Source: Cylindrodendrum hubeiense (taxonomy: Eukaryota; Ascomycota; Sordariomycetes; Hypocreales; Nectriaceae). Taken from it: a stretch of DNA of 64,000 nucleotides. The stretch spans positions 57,079 to 121,078 of the forward strand of contig JAANBB010000084.1 in the NCBI GenBank assembly GCA_014621425.1, in the 5' to 3' direction. The number at the start of each line of letters is the position of its first letter. Position 1 is the stretch's first letter. A program made the translations under genes and the position numbers. Under the pieces are notes generated by a model. The model worked only from the letters and a program-made list of their open reading frames with translations, searched no databases and was not told the DNA's origin. This document shows, in pieces, positions 1 through 10,894 of this stretch.

Positions 1-1331
1 GGAGGGGGGCGAGAACTCGGGTGGTGAAGTGCTGTTTGAGAGTCGTACCATTACCGGTGGGTGCTGCTTCAAATCGCTCCTCCTCGCGATCACGATGGCC
101 ATGGGCCGTCCGAGGCCGTGGTGCCTGACTTTTTGATCTGACATGAGCTGGCCGGCCATTCGGTCTTGAAGTCTGGGGTCTGTCGGAGGGAGCATGTCGA
201 CCAGGACCAACGCTTTTAGCGAAGCTGCTGGTTGATGATGTGGAGGCGGTCGATAGCTGGCGTGATTGGAATGATGTGGGTTGTTTGAGCTATAGAGTAA
301 AGAAGTCAGTGCAAGTTCGAGCCGCAGTCGTGAAATCAAGTACAAGCAGTGGCCCGTCGTGGTCGTTTAGCCTGCCGGGCATGGTCGTTCGCCGTTGAGG
401 ATCCTGAGGAGTGACTCTGTTGCTAAAGAGAAGGCGGAAGCGACTGTCATCGTCACGTTTCTGAAAGCCGAAGCGGAAGTCGTGCAGCCTCCCAAAGAGT
501 GGTCTGACATCGCCATATGGGTTTGTCTTGAGCAACGCGGAAGCAGAATTGATTCGTCGTAGGCGAGACCCCGATGGGGACGGGGTCTGTTGTGAGTGGA
601 TTCCGAATGATCCCATGGCGTGTCGTGTCCATCAACCACCTGCAGCAACCGTCGTAGAAAATCGAGTTGGTTCGAACATGAAATGTATGCAAAGGAGCAT
701 TCAAATTGCAGCCGGTCGCGAAAAGTTATAGAGGTGAACGAGGATGCGTCGACAGGTGGGCGGCTAGATGCGACAGGGCTGAAACTGGCACCACGGCGAG
801 AATGGGCTGATGCGGGCTGGCGCCATCGCATAATCGACACATAGGAAAGAACTGGTCTACTTACACCGGATATGCCTGCTAAAGTCTGGCCCTTGACCGC
901 TGATCGAGCTGCAGGAGCGGCAGTTGCGAGCGATGGCTTTGTTGGGTATTCGAGCGCGCGGTCGGCGAGTGGTTTGCGCTTGGCTTCGGACTGGGCGGCT
1001 GTTGATGCGACTGGAGGTCAGTAGGAGTCATGGATAATGGCACAACGCCGGAGGGAAGGCACAAAAGACGTACCGGGCTGAGGGATCTCGCGCTTGACGC
1101 CCTTCCACGACGTCGGCGCGGGGACTGCGGATTGGATTCGGGCGTTGTGTTGCGACTCGCTCCATTCCGTGAGCCCTCCCCCTATCTGCGTCGACGGCGC
1201 GGGCAGTCGGCTGATCTTGGAGGCTCGGAATGTCTTGATCAACAAAAGAGGTCAGCGTTTCGTCACACATGGAGGAACCCCTCCGACGACGACGACGGGG
1301 GACCACCGACCTGGTTCTCTGCGGTATCCAT
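1..1331 (-). CDS. Multi-exon gene of unknown function, N-terminal part, running off the left edge
   Basis: Not recognised. Consecutive exons join in frame on the minus strand. Exon 1 is 1331-1269 (starts MDTAENQV, 21 codons), exon 2 1215-1074 and exon 3 1010-865. Introns 2 and 3 have good signals (gtacgt donor with a ctactgac branch; gtaagt donor), intron 1 has a gtgtga donor. Exon 4 probably starts at 816, but the splicing between about 780 and 290 is unresolved. A further open frame follows the acceptor ending at 290 and stays open from 289 to position 1. The encoded protein is rich in Ser, Pro, Arg and Ala, with a basic segment (WKGVKRE, then EAKRKPLADRALEYP), as in disordered tails of fungal cytoskeletal or nuclear proteins. 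A kinesin-like tail is a guess only. The conserved domain, if any, lies outside the window. Confidence 0.5.
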
Positions 1332-2059
1332 ATTGAAGAGGTTGCGGATGCGCGCGCGCAGCAAAAACACGGGAGCAAGGACGATTGGAAGTATAAGGAG
1401 CAGCGCTCCGCCTCGACGACTTGTGATGGACGAAGGCGTGTTGAAGGTCGAAGAGGCTCGCACAACGTCTCTGACACGGACACAGCCCGGCAACTATTAT
1501 TCTGGGCGGCGGGTTGGTTGGATGCGGAGCCTGGCCTAGCCCGGAACGAGTCGGTAGCTGAGATTGGCGATGCACGGCGTTTGTTTATTGGGGCTCTGGG
1601 GCTGGTGTGTCCGTTGCCGGGGCAATGTGGTGGGGCAGTGTGGTGGGCGACGTGTGGCGCATGAATCCGCCTGTGGCTGGTGGCTCGGGATCGGAAGCTG
1701 AGTCAGCTCCCGTCAGCACGTCCGCTGCCAAAAGAAACGTCAACGTCAACGTGGGGGGCGCTTGTTGGACTGGTGCGCTCGCCTTTGATCCAGCCTTCAC
1801 ACATTCACATGTCATCACTCAACCCCGAGCCCATGACATGACAGCCGACGCCGCGCAAACAGAGCCCAACGTCACTATTTGTTTCCCGTGCACCAGCTGA
1901 AACGGTGCTGCATGCGTGCTCCCTGATCGCCGGCAATTCCGTTGGCATCCTCCCATGTCTCGGTAGCTAAAAGCTGTCCCTAGCTCTCCGCCGCCTCTTT
2001 ACTTGTGTGCCCCAGCTCCCGTCTTCGCCGATTTCCTTTTGCGCCCGCCGTCGCCCGCC
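1332..2059. promoter_or_regulatory. Divergent promoter region between the left-edge gene and the acyltransferase gene
   Basis: This 728 bp stretch lies between two divergent start codons (1331 minus, 2060 plus). It contains many overlapping open frames on both strands, as expected in GC-rich DNA, but none has convincing protein character. No individual regulatory site stands out. Confidence 0.4.
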
Positions 2060-3093
2060 ATGGAGAAATACAGCCAGTTCCGCGATAGAGGTACTGTATG
2101 GTCATTATCAACTTGTTCGCAATGCGCTAACCTTTTATTCCTCGTCTAGCCACGGGCATTGCGCCCTTCCTTCCCGTCGCAACGCCCCTGTCTATCGTCT
2201 CGACCTTCACCCACGGCCTCATCTTCCTCTTCCGCCTGCCGTTCTTTCTCACCTATGCTCTGGGATATTTCATCTTCTTCCACTTCCTCCCTCTACCTGT
2301 CATCTTCCGCAAGGTTGCCCTATGGGGCATGATGGCGATCCCGGGCATATGGTGGATTGACCTCCAGCTCGACGGTGTCAAGCGCGGCACCCTGGCCGAT
2401 CAGCCTCGTGAGCGCTTCCCGCATCCGGGATCCATCATCGCCGTCAACTTCACGAGCCCCATCGATGCCGTCTACCTGGCCGCCATCTTCGATCCCATCT
2501 TCACCATCTCATACCCCGACACCCGCCAGGTCCAGCGCATTGGCCTGCTGAGCGCCGTCATCATGGCCCTGTCGCCGGTGCGCACCGCTCCCCCGCGCAA
2601 CGCCAAACTCGTCGAGGTCAAGGACCTGCTCGCCGAATACCCGAACCGTGTCATCGCCGTCTTCCCCGAGTGCGGCACCACCAACGGCAAGGCTATCCTG
2701 CCTTTCAGCCCCAGCGTCCTCCAGTGCCCACCCGACATCCACATCTTCCCGGTTAGCATCCGGTACACGCCTCCCGATGTTACCACTCCCGTCCCCGGCA
2801 GGTGGCTCAGGTTCTTCTGGAACTTGCTGTCTCGACCCACGACCTGTATCCGCGTCCGTGTCGCGGAGGGTCAGATGAACCCTACCACTGCGCAGACCAA
2901 CGGCGTCTCGACGAGCGACCATTCCCAGCTGAGATACCGCAACGAGACTGGCGCCACCGTTTCAGGAGACGAGCAGAGGGTTCTGGATCGCATAGGCGAG
3001 GCCCTTGCCAGGCTCGGCCGGGTCAAGCGGGTTGGACTCACGATGAAGGATAAGGCTACTTTCGTGGATGTTCTCAAAGGAAAGAAGGCTTGA
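2060..3093 (+). CDS. LOA1: Lysophosphatidic acid:oleoyl-CoA acyltransferase, LOA1/VPS66-like
   Basis: Predicted 324-residue membrane acyltransferase of the PlsC superfamily, acting in glycerolipid and lipid-droplet synthesis. Exons are 2060-2090 and 2150-3093. The 59 bp intron has a gtactg donor, a gcgctaac branch site and a tctag acceptor. The start is supported by the N-terminus MEKYSQFRDRATGIAPFLP, which matches the MEKY...GTGIAPFLP start known for yeast Loa1. Hydrophobic segments follow at about residues 28-75. The motif block reads NFTSPID, in the place of the usual H-x4-D, so the His is Phe. The substrate-loop region reads FPECGTTNGKAILPF (E-G-T-like motif). Yeast Loa1 itself is atypical here, so the variant is probably a family feature. 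The gene is divergent from the left-edge gene and convergent with ILV3. Confidence 0.9.
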
Positions 3094-4075
3094 TTCTCAC
3101 AGGTCGACGCAGTTCAGTGATGGAAAATCTTTGTAATGTGTGCGTTTTCGTAACGGCCGGTTTAGATTGTGCTCCAGCAGGGGAGGGTCACGCTCGTTTC
3201 CCCGGGGCTGGATTGGAATTTGCATTGCAAGGAGCCATTTGGACGAATTCCCTTTTTGTAACAACCCCTGAGGTAGCCATGACCGCTCGTGGAACGGGGA
3301 ATTTGTTCTTTATACCAACTCTTTCGTTTCTACGCCTTTCAATACTTGAAATTTTGGTTTATGTGACCCCTTGCCCTTGGGTTATTAATGTGGTGATTTG
3401 ATATGCTCATTCTGGCCTCAGAATCACCACTGGGAATAGAAGAAAAATCCGCTACTACCCATATCAACTACTATCTGATATCAACTATTATCACATTATA
3501 ATCTGAGTATTGGGGTATATACAATTGTTCCGGGGCGCCGATGCTTTGCCCCGCCCATTCTCTCGCAGCCATAGCTCTCTGCCCCGCAGGCATGGCTGGG
3601 TTTCGTGTGTTTATAGCCCTGTCTCATGTCTATGGCTCTTCCTTTCACTCCTAATAGAGCCATTGACCCATATATTAAGGACCACCCTGTGCGTTGATAT
3701 GTCGGCCGAGAAGTTTTCGGCATGATTGATCACCTTCTAGACTCGATCGGTCGGGCTCTCTTCTTCGGCGTTTCGAGTCATCCCCCTCCCTCGTTCCTGC
3801 CTCTCGACTTGTTCCCACTGGCCTCACTAGGCCTTCTCATTGTCATTCCCTCTTGTCTTTTTGAGTATCGACAGGTCATAGCAGACAGCAACAGTAGGCT
3901 ACGTCAGCATGGGACTGTTGGAGAGCCTTCTTGTGCTTTGTAAAGATGGAATAATTCACGACGGGGACAATAGTGTTCTCGTGCAGAAAAAAAAGTTGTA
4001 TTCAAAATCGCCTTTTCCGAACCGGGTAAAATACTAGGAATAGTTACAAAGCCAAAGAAATGGGCTATGCACCCT
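3094..4075. other. Convergent intergenic region, no gene seen
   Basis: This is 982 bp between the stop codons of the acyltransferase and ILV3, and is AT-richer than its flanks. It should hold both 3' untranslated regions. Small open frames around 3510-3940 have no protein character. No RNA gene or repeat was seen. Confidence 0.5.
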
Positions 4076-5992
4076 CTATAGCGCTCCGTCGGTGACACAA
4101 CCCTGACTGGCGTTGCTCACGAGGGAAGCGTACTTCTTCAGAGTACCCCTGGTGTAGCGGGGTTCAGGGGCGACCCAGGCTGCTCGGCGGCGGGCAAACT
4201 CATCCTCGGAGATCTCGAGGTCGATGACGGCCTTCTCGGCATCAATGGTAATGACGTCGCCATCCTCAACAAGGGCGATAGGGCCACCTTCCATGGCCTC
4301 AGGGACGATGTGTCCGATGATGAAGCCGTGAGAACCACCGGAGAATCGACCGTCAGTAAGAAGAGCGACGTCCTTGCCGAGGCCGGCACCCATGATGGCG
4401 GACGAGGGCTTAAGCATCTCGGGCATACCGGGGCCACCCTTAGGACCATCGTATCGGATGATGACGACAGTCTTCTCGCCCTTCTTGATCTCACCAGCCT
4501 CTAGGGCGGTAATGAAGTCAGGCTCGGTGTTGAACACGCGAGCCTTGCCTTGGAACTGCAGACCCTCCTTGCCGGTGATCTTGCCAACGCAACCGCCGGG
4601 AGCCAGAGTTCCGCGCATGATCTGGATATGACCGGTAGCCTTGATGGGGTTGCTGAATGGTCGGATGATGGTCTGGTCCTCGGGGAAGCCCTTCACGTTC
4701 TCGACGTTCTCCTTCATGGTCTTGCCAGTGACAGTCATGCCAGAGCCATCAATGAGACCCTCCTTGAGGAGGAACTTGAGCAGGGCAGGGGTACCACCAA
4801 TGCCGTGCATATCGGCCATGACCCACTTGCCAGAGGGCTTCAGGTCAGCAAGGAAGGGAGTGCGGTCTGAGACCCTCTGGAAGTCCTCAATATCGAGCTT
4901 GATGCCGACAGAGTGGGCAATGGCGATAAGGTGAAGAACGGCGTTGGTGCTGCCACCGAGGATGGTGGTGACGATCATGGCGTTCTCAAAGGCCTGGCGA
5001 GTCATGATATCGCGGGGGCGGATATCCTCCTTGAGGATGTTCCTGATGGCGGGACCAACAGCCTCGCACTCGGCGATTTTGGAGGGGTGCTCAGCAGGGC
5101 TGCTACTGCTGCCGGGGAGAGTCATACCCAGAGTCTCGATGGCAGTGGCCATGGTGTTGGCGGTGTACATGCCACCGCAAGCACCACTGCCGGGGCAAGC
5201 ATTTCGGATGATGTCGTAGCGCTGCTCCTCGGTGATCTCACCAGTGATGTACTGGCCATAAGCCTGGAAGGCAGAGACGATGTCGACGGACTCGCCGGCC
5301 TTGGTGCAGCCGGGCTGGATAGTACCACCGTAGACCATGATGCTGGGTCGGTTGACACGGCCCATGGCAATGGCAACACCAGGCATGTTCTTGTCGCAGC
5401 CGGGCAAGCTGATGTTGGCGTCATACCATTGGCCGTTCATGACAGTCTCGATACTGTCGGCGATGATCTCTCTGCTCTGGAGGGAGTATCGCATACCAGT
5501 GGTACCCATAGAGATACCATCACTGACACCAATGGTGTTGAAGCGGTAGGGGATAAGACCGGCCTTGGCAACGGAGTCCTTGACAACCTTGGAGAGGTCC
5601 ATCAGGTGCATGTTGCAAGGGTTGCCCTCGTACCAGACGGACGAGATACCGACCTGAGCCTTGTTCATGTCGGAGTCGCTCAGGCCGGTGGCATAGAGCA
5701 TGGCCTGGGAGGCACCCTGAGACTTGGGCTGGGTGATGGTGGCCGAGATCTTGTTGATCTGATTATCGGCGGCACGAACGGCGGAAGTGGAGAGAAGGCG
5801 ACTGTGGGGAAGCAAGGGGGGTCAGTATGGGCGTTGTCAAGCATTGTAGAGTGCGTGTGTCCGGAAATGAAGCTGAAGCTGGTGAATATGATAAAAACAC
5901 ACGACATACCCATGGCCCCTTGAGGCAGAGAGCTTGGCGGTGCTCAAGGCCCCGAGGGTTCTTGACCGCATCTGGAGCGACCTGGAGAGCAT
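4076..5992 (-). CDS. ILV3: Dihydroxy-acid dehydratase, mitochondrial
   Basis: Converts 2,3-dihydroxy-isovalerate and 2,3-dihydroxy-3-methylvalerate to 2-keto acids, the third step of valine and isoleucine synthesis, in the mitochondrial matrix. Exon 1 is 5992-5910 and exon 2 is 5801-4076, giving 602 residues, normal for the family. The 108 bp intron has a gtatgt donor and a ccccacag acceptor. Exon 1 encodes most of a targeting presequence ([20 protein letters not shown]), rich in Arg, Ser and Leu with no acids. Iron-sulfur ligands are Cys90 (EGNPCNMHL), Cys163 ([10 protein letters not shown]) and Cys236 (CPGSGACGG). The second IlvD/Edd signature ([14 protein letters not shown]) is present near the C-terminus. 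A start at 5815 inside exon 2 would lose the presequence. Cross-pathway control is plausible from the upstream TGAGTCA site. Confidence 0.97.
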
Positions 5993-6485
5993 GGTGACGG
6001 TGTGGCGGCGACGGAGGGGACGTCGACAGGGAGTAAGAGGGGAGAATGGAAGCCAATCCAAGCCAATTGAGGCTTTGCGAGGAGAGAAAAATGGAAGAAA
6101 AGAGTCGCCTCGTGGCCAGTGCCCAGTGGTCGGCTTGGAGACGGTGCTGGACCTGTCGGATGAGTCTTTGAACAAGGTTTGAAGTGTAAAATTGTTTGGT
6201 GGTGGTCGCGAGCGATGTCGGCTAGAGACTCACGCCAAAATTTCCCAGTCCCTGTGATCTTCCCTGTGACCTGCGTGCGACTCCCCGCTGAAGAGCTCCC
6301 CGCATGACAACTAGCGGCCTGTCATTGGTCCGTAATTCGGCCCAGCAGCAGAAGCCAGCGAACCGTCTCCGGAAATAAGCAGCGGTCATGGTCAATTAGC
6401 TACAATCCAGCGGATTGTGTATTGCCGACTCCACTAACCAGCCCGTGGTCTTTCACCGAAATACATGTTCTCGACGAGGGCCAGG

Positions 6486-6492
6486 TGAGTCA
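6486..6492. promoter_or_regulatory. Perfect TGAGTCA site (CPC1/CpcA/GCN4 consensus) upstream of ILV3
   Basis: TGAGTCA lies 494 bp upstream of the ILV3 start codon. This is the palindromic binding site of the fungal cross-pathway control bZIP (CPC1/CpcA, yeast Gcn4), which activates amino-acid biosynthesis genes including ILV genes. A 7 bp match can occur by chance, and the distance is at the long end. A CCAAT box on the minus strand (ATTGG at about 6324-6328) lies between the site and the gene. The rest of 5993-6995 shows no gene. Confidence 0.35.
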
Positions 6493-6995
6493 GAGGAGAT
6501 GAGCTACACGATTTCCTTTTTCTTTGCGATTTCAGAGGATTCGTGGTATTATGGGATGGTTTATCGGGTGCTTATCAGTCATCGCATGCTACAGCTAAAT
6601 TGGGTTGAGCAGGATGCAAACTTGGAGACATCGAGCATCTCGGCCTGCATGAATGTAGCTGGAGTATCCAATAGCTGACTGAATCATTATTGACTCTGTA
6701 ACATTTCAATGCATGGACCGTACCTACGTAGAGATCGGTAGAGGTGACGGCTATGGTGCGCCCAACGCCCATGCTAACCCCTCGTAGCTAGATAGAACGG
6801 AACCGAAGCTGACGCCAGAACCAAGCTGTCTTTTTCTAAAACTAAGGCTTTCTAAAGTCTGGTAATTATATTTATGAAATCTAAGACCCCTCTTCATGAG
6901 CCATGGCTCTATGAATAAATCAAGGGTATTTGTATACTGTCAACGTCCTCAAACTGTCTCAACCACAATCAGGTTTGATGCTTGGCATCCGGTCT

Positions 6996-7808
6996 TCATT
7001 GAAACGAAGCCAGTTGTTCCAATCCGTTCAAGCTCTTCTTAATCACCTCCGTGATCGCCGGAATCTTGTCAAACGAGAACATGTTGAAGTGATGCCCCTC
7101 CACATCCACAACACTGATCAACACGCCCTCCTCATAGCGATCCCACCCCAAGTTCCGATCGGGTCGGTGCACATCCACTCTGCTGACGGCTTCGCCTTCC
7201 ATAGGCACGCGCTCCTTTGCGCGCAGCATCGCTATCGGTGGTCGCCGCCCAGCTAGGTTGCCATCCCAGACCGGGAGTTGCCACATGTCAATCATTCGCC
7301 GTGCTTCGGTCATGGCGCGGTCCGAGAGGATCTGGTTCTTTGACTTGCCCTCCTCGGATTGACGGACCAGGGCGGTGCGCGTTCCAAGATGGACCTTGAT
7401 GGGGCATGCGCTGTCCATCATGAGGATGCCGATGATCCTGATGCTGCAATCCTCTGCCAGCTGCCTCGCGACCTCGAGACTTAGTAGTCCGCCCATGCTC
7501 CACCCGCCGATGAGGATATCAACGCTGCCATCTGAGTTGCGCGTGGACGGAAAATCGGGCTCAGAAATAGCCGACTTGATAAACCCAGAGTATAGGCTTC
7601 CCATCTCCGGAATACCGGCCTCGAATACCACTCCGCTGCGATAGCTTGGGTTGTGGATGCCGTACACGGTCCGGCCGAGAGGGTCCAGGCAGTGGTAGGC
7701 AAAGGTCGTGCCACCGCCGTCGTGAATGAAGAAGACTGGCACAGCGACACCCGACTCATTAGGGTTTAGCCAGTCCTCCGGCTGGATGATTTCCGGGTTT
7801 GCCTCCAT
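6996..7808 (-). CDS. Stand-alone thioesterase (alpha/beta hydrolase, type II TE-like)
   Basis: Single-exon, 270-residue protein of the thioesterase family PF00975 (from known motifs), the kind that releases or edits acyl chains on polyketide or nonribosomal peptide carriers. Visible features are the oxyanion-hole segment FFIHDGGGTTFAYHCL (about 27-41), the nucleophile elbow GGWSMGG with Ser104, a candidate Asp132 (MMDSACP) and a C-terminal catalytic His at 239-240 (EGHHFNMF). The start at 7808 has a good GCCATGG context. No PKS or NRPS gene lies within the window on either side, so its partner is unknown. It may serve a cluster elsewhere or a non-cluster role. Small open frames upstream (7812-8224, same strand) are not convincingly part of it. 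Confidence 0.85.
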   Translation of the reverse strand: MEANPEIIQPEDWLNPNESGVAVPVFFIHDGGGTTFAYHCLDPLGRTVYGIHNPSYRSGVVFEAGIPEMGSLYSGFIKSAISEPDFPSTRNSDGSVDILIGGWSMGGLLSLEVARQLAEDCSIRIIGILMMDSACPIKVHLGTRTALVRQSEEGKSKNQILSDRAMTEARRMIDMWQLPVWDGNLAGRRPPIAMLRAKERVPMEGEAVSRVDVHRPDRNLGWDRYEEGVLISVVDVEGHHFNMFSFDKIPAITEVIKKSLNGLEQLASFQ

Positions 7809-8326
7809 GGCTTAGGCTGCCGAGACGGGTGTTGTGTGAGATGCGTGTGCTGACTTGGGCCTCCCCTGCTTAGGTCGCGGATTGTTGGAAATCAGGCGTG
7901 AACTGTGATAGTGCGAACAGTCACCGCGCGGGATGACACGAAACGAACGTGCGGCAGGAAAGACAGATGAATTTACTGCTGGAACCCCTTGATTTTGGAG
8001 GGACAAGCGTCTTTCATAGAGTCGAGGGATGCGTCAAATAGCCATGAATAGAGGTTTGAGGGTTTACTCTCCGGTGAGACCCACCCGCATTCGAAGCCTA
8101 GGTCATGCCGAAAAGCAGCGGCCCGCGTGATGTGCGCCAATCGGACTGCCAGCATCTGCGACCGCAACTGAGATCTGACATCTCCGTCACTCTGGGCTAC
8201 ACCCGGAGCGACACCGGATTTCATCGGCGACTTCTCTCGGTACGGAGGACACGGACCTGTCGGTGACGATGTGCGGACTGCACAATGGCGGTGAATGTGA
8301 AGTGAGTAGAATTGTTCTTGTATTAT
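7809..8326. other. Intergenic stretch with a weak small minus-strand ORF (7973-8224)
   Basis: The longest open frame here is 83 codons (8224-7973, minus) and ends in SKIKGFQQ. It has some protein character but no recognisable domain, splice partners or codon evidence. It may be leader sequence of the thioesterase gene or a gene remnant. Confidence 0.2.
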
Positions 8327-9701
8327 TTATAGTTTGTCTTTATCGTCTTTATCGCTGCGCTTCATCTGCGCCTGGTATCCTTGCAACCGCCAGAGGAGAA
8401 GATGCAACTTCCTCATGCTCTCGCTCTTCCAGAGCTTCAGCACTACAAGTTGGTTGTCCCGGAACACTTCCGATGACTCCCGTAGCCTCTGGACTTCTTC
8501 CTCTCCCAGCAGCCATGTCAAGTTGTGTACTGGCATCTTGTTCCAATACTTGACGTTCTCCACATCCAGCGTCGCGAACGAGTCTGCCACGGGATCTACC
8601 TTGTCAGATAGCCAAAGCACACATCCCCTGTTGTCAACGGTCTTCACTTCATCCCAGGTGGCGACTGATTGCAAAAACCTAGAGTCTGGGCTGTTGCTGC
8701 GGTTGGCACGGTGGATGAGGGCGTCTACCACCGTGCGTCGCTGATGATTCAGTACAAAGTCGGCCATATCGGATCTCCAGACGGTATTGTTAAACTTGAC
8801 ATTGCTTGCTGCCATGCCGTTGCGGACAGCAAGGAGCTTGTTTATCAAATTACGGTTGGGCTTCTTGCGGCCAGGGACCTTCTCACCGGTTCCTTCCGAT
8901 ATGGCCTGCAGGACAGACTTGCGCGAGAGGCAATAGGTCGTGATAGGCGCATGATGGCGGCTCTCTACCTCGGTTGGTTGTCCATCTACGGTGCTGGGCT
9001 TTACGATGGACGATTCGGTCGCCGTGGTGTAGACTCCGTTTTCGTTCGGGATATTGGCTGGTATTTGGTCCACCTCGGCGTTGCCACTCTGATCTTCTTG
9101 GGCTTTCGTGTGACTTGTTGGCGAATACGGTCCAGGATTGTATACTGGAACAATAGAATCAAACGTTGAGGGGCCCGGTGTCCACCACGGTTGCGCTGTC
9201 TTTTCGGGATGCTGCACGAGCTCGAAATCTTGTAGGAAGTATCTCGGGAGGTAGGATTCTGTGTTGGTGCACCTTCGTGGCGGTGTCATCAGTGCCATTG
9301 CTATCTGGTGCGTCAGCGAAGCCACCAGCAATATGGTTGTTTGTCGTCATACCGAATGGGTTGTTGGACAACTTCTTGCGGAACTGGCCGCTAATCATGC
9401 CAGGATCGCGCTTCTTCTCTCTCCGCCCGGCCTTCATCCAAGCAGGGTCCATGATGGGCGAGATGGGGAGCGACCCAACTGCCGTGGTGACTGTTTTCGC
9501 ATCGGGATCGATTCGAAGGGGATTGCCGTCGACATCGTGGCCGAGCTGCGACTCAGCTTGCTGGAGGAGCGCCTCTTTGGTGAGGGCTGATTTATCGTAG
9601 GAGACCCATCGTCGGGGTTGGTTGGCAAAGCCCGCGACTCGAAAACGGCCTGAGCAGACCGTAGTGCATCGCTTCATCGCCTGTCGGGTAGATGGAACCA
9701 A
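8327..9701 (-). CDS. Conserved-looking fungal protein of unknown function, probably mitochondrial
   Basis: I do not recognise the family. Exons are 9701-9353 and 9300-8327, giving 440 residues. The 52 bp intron starts gtatga, has a gctgacg branch and ends gatag; its length (1 mod 3) moves the reading frame exactly from the upstream to the downstream open frame. The N-terminus (Met1, with another Met at residue 9 in MKRCTTVCSGRFRVAG) is basic and Ser/Thr-rich without early acids, consistent with mitochondrial import. Later parts include a WWTPGPSTFDSIVPVYNPGPY segment and a basic C-terminal half (GRKKPNRNLINKLLAVRNG, WRLQGYQAQMKRSDKDDKDKL). No membrane segment is obvious. It is head to head with ClpP, with only 224 bp between the two start codons. 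Confidence 0.75.
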
Positions 9702-9925
9702 TTCATTCTCGGGGGATATATGGCGTGCGGTGTGCGGTAGCTCGCTTGCGGTTTGGAGGGGCGAAATTTGCGGCGCATGGATCTACCTCCAAACCGAAGC
9801 CTGGAAATTCTGGAGTGACGCGCCGAGCTAGCTTCCGGGCGCGGAACGAGCAAGCTCCCCCCACCCTTTCCGGCGTCGCATCACGTTGGCTCTTCGATAC
9901 TTCAACAACACAATTTGCCTCCACA
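9702..9925. promoter_or_regulatory. Short bidirectional promoter between two mitochondrial genes
   Basis: Only 224 bp separate the start codon of the minus-strand unknown protein from that of ClpP. Both encode N-termini suited to mitochondrial import, so shared regulation is likely, but this is inferred from spacing alone. Confidence 0.4.
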
Positions 9926-10894
9926 ATGATGAGACTACGACCAAGATCCATTCTCGCATTACGCGGTGTGTCGCAGCAGCATGTGAGAGCGTTTGGCTTC
10001 TCCAGCTCCGCTGCGCCGGCATCGGCACCACCCACGGGCAACATCCCAATGCCGTACATTGAGGAGACATCGGTGAGCTCCTAGCACGCGCGGGCAACAC
10101 CGTTAGCTAACAATTGCAGGCTGCAGGGCGGAAAACATGTTAGGAATATCCTAGCGTCGTGCTTGAGTCGGAACGCTGATTGATTACAGGGGATATCTTT
10201 TCCAAGCTGCTGCAGGTACGGTGCTCGCCTTCTATCTATGATGCCACATGCTGACACTAACAGGAACGCATCATCTGCCTCAATGGTGAGGTAAACGACT
10301 ACATGTCCGCTTCGATCGTCTCCCAGTTGCTCTGGCTCGAATCCGATACCCCCGATAAGCCCATCACGATGTACATCAACTCCCCAGGCGGATCCATCAC
10401 ATCAGGTGCGCTTCCCCACTCGCTCGGTTGATTCCCGAGCTCACATGGCTATAGGAATGGCCATCTACGATACGATGACATATATCAAGTCCCCCGTGTC
10501 TACTGTCTGTGTTGGCGGTGCCGCATCGATGGCCGCCATCCTCCTCGCAGGAGGCGAGGCTGGAAAGCGATTCGCTCTCCCCCATAGCTCCATCATGATC
10601 CACCAACCGCTGGGAGGTACTCGAGGACAGGCATCAGAGATTCTCATTTATGCAAACCAAATCCAGAAGATACGGACACAGACCAACAAGATTATGCAGT
10701 ACCACCTCAACAAGGCCAAGGGAGCTGACAAGTACAGTCTGGAAGAGATTAACGATTTGATGGAACGAGACAAGTATCTGACTCCTGAGGAGGCATTGGA
10801 GCTGGGTGTCATCGATGAGGTTCTCACCAAGCGACCCGAGGCAGAGAGCGAAAAGAAGAAGGACGGCGAGGCTGAAGCTCCTAAGACAAGCTAG
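9926..10894 (+). CDS. clpP: Mitochondrial ATP-dependent protease proteolytic subunit ClpP
   Basis: Serine peptidase (S14) forming the barrel that degrades unfolded matrix proteins with ClpX. There are five exons: 9926-10072, 10120-10138 (19 nt), 10190-10215 (26 nt), 10264-10405 and 10455-10894, giving 257 residues. The two micro-exons restore the conserved stretch [19 protein letters not shown]. The catalytic Ser136 lies in VGGAASMAA and His161 in [11 protein letters not shown], spaced 25 apart as in E. coli ClpP (97/122). The Asp lies in the [10 protein letters not shown] segment (about 212-217). The presequence ([14 protein letters not shown]) is basic. The C-terminal tail after residue 240 is a charged EKKKDGEAE extension. 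Many yeasts have lost ClpP, so its presence fits a filamentous fungus. Confidence 0.95.

Noticed and set aside
4913..5923. Plus-strand open frame of 336 codons opposite ILV3
   Set aside because: It is the antisense shadow of the strongly biased ILV3 coding sequence. The protein is Gly/Asp/Val/Leu low-complexity.
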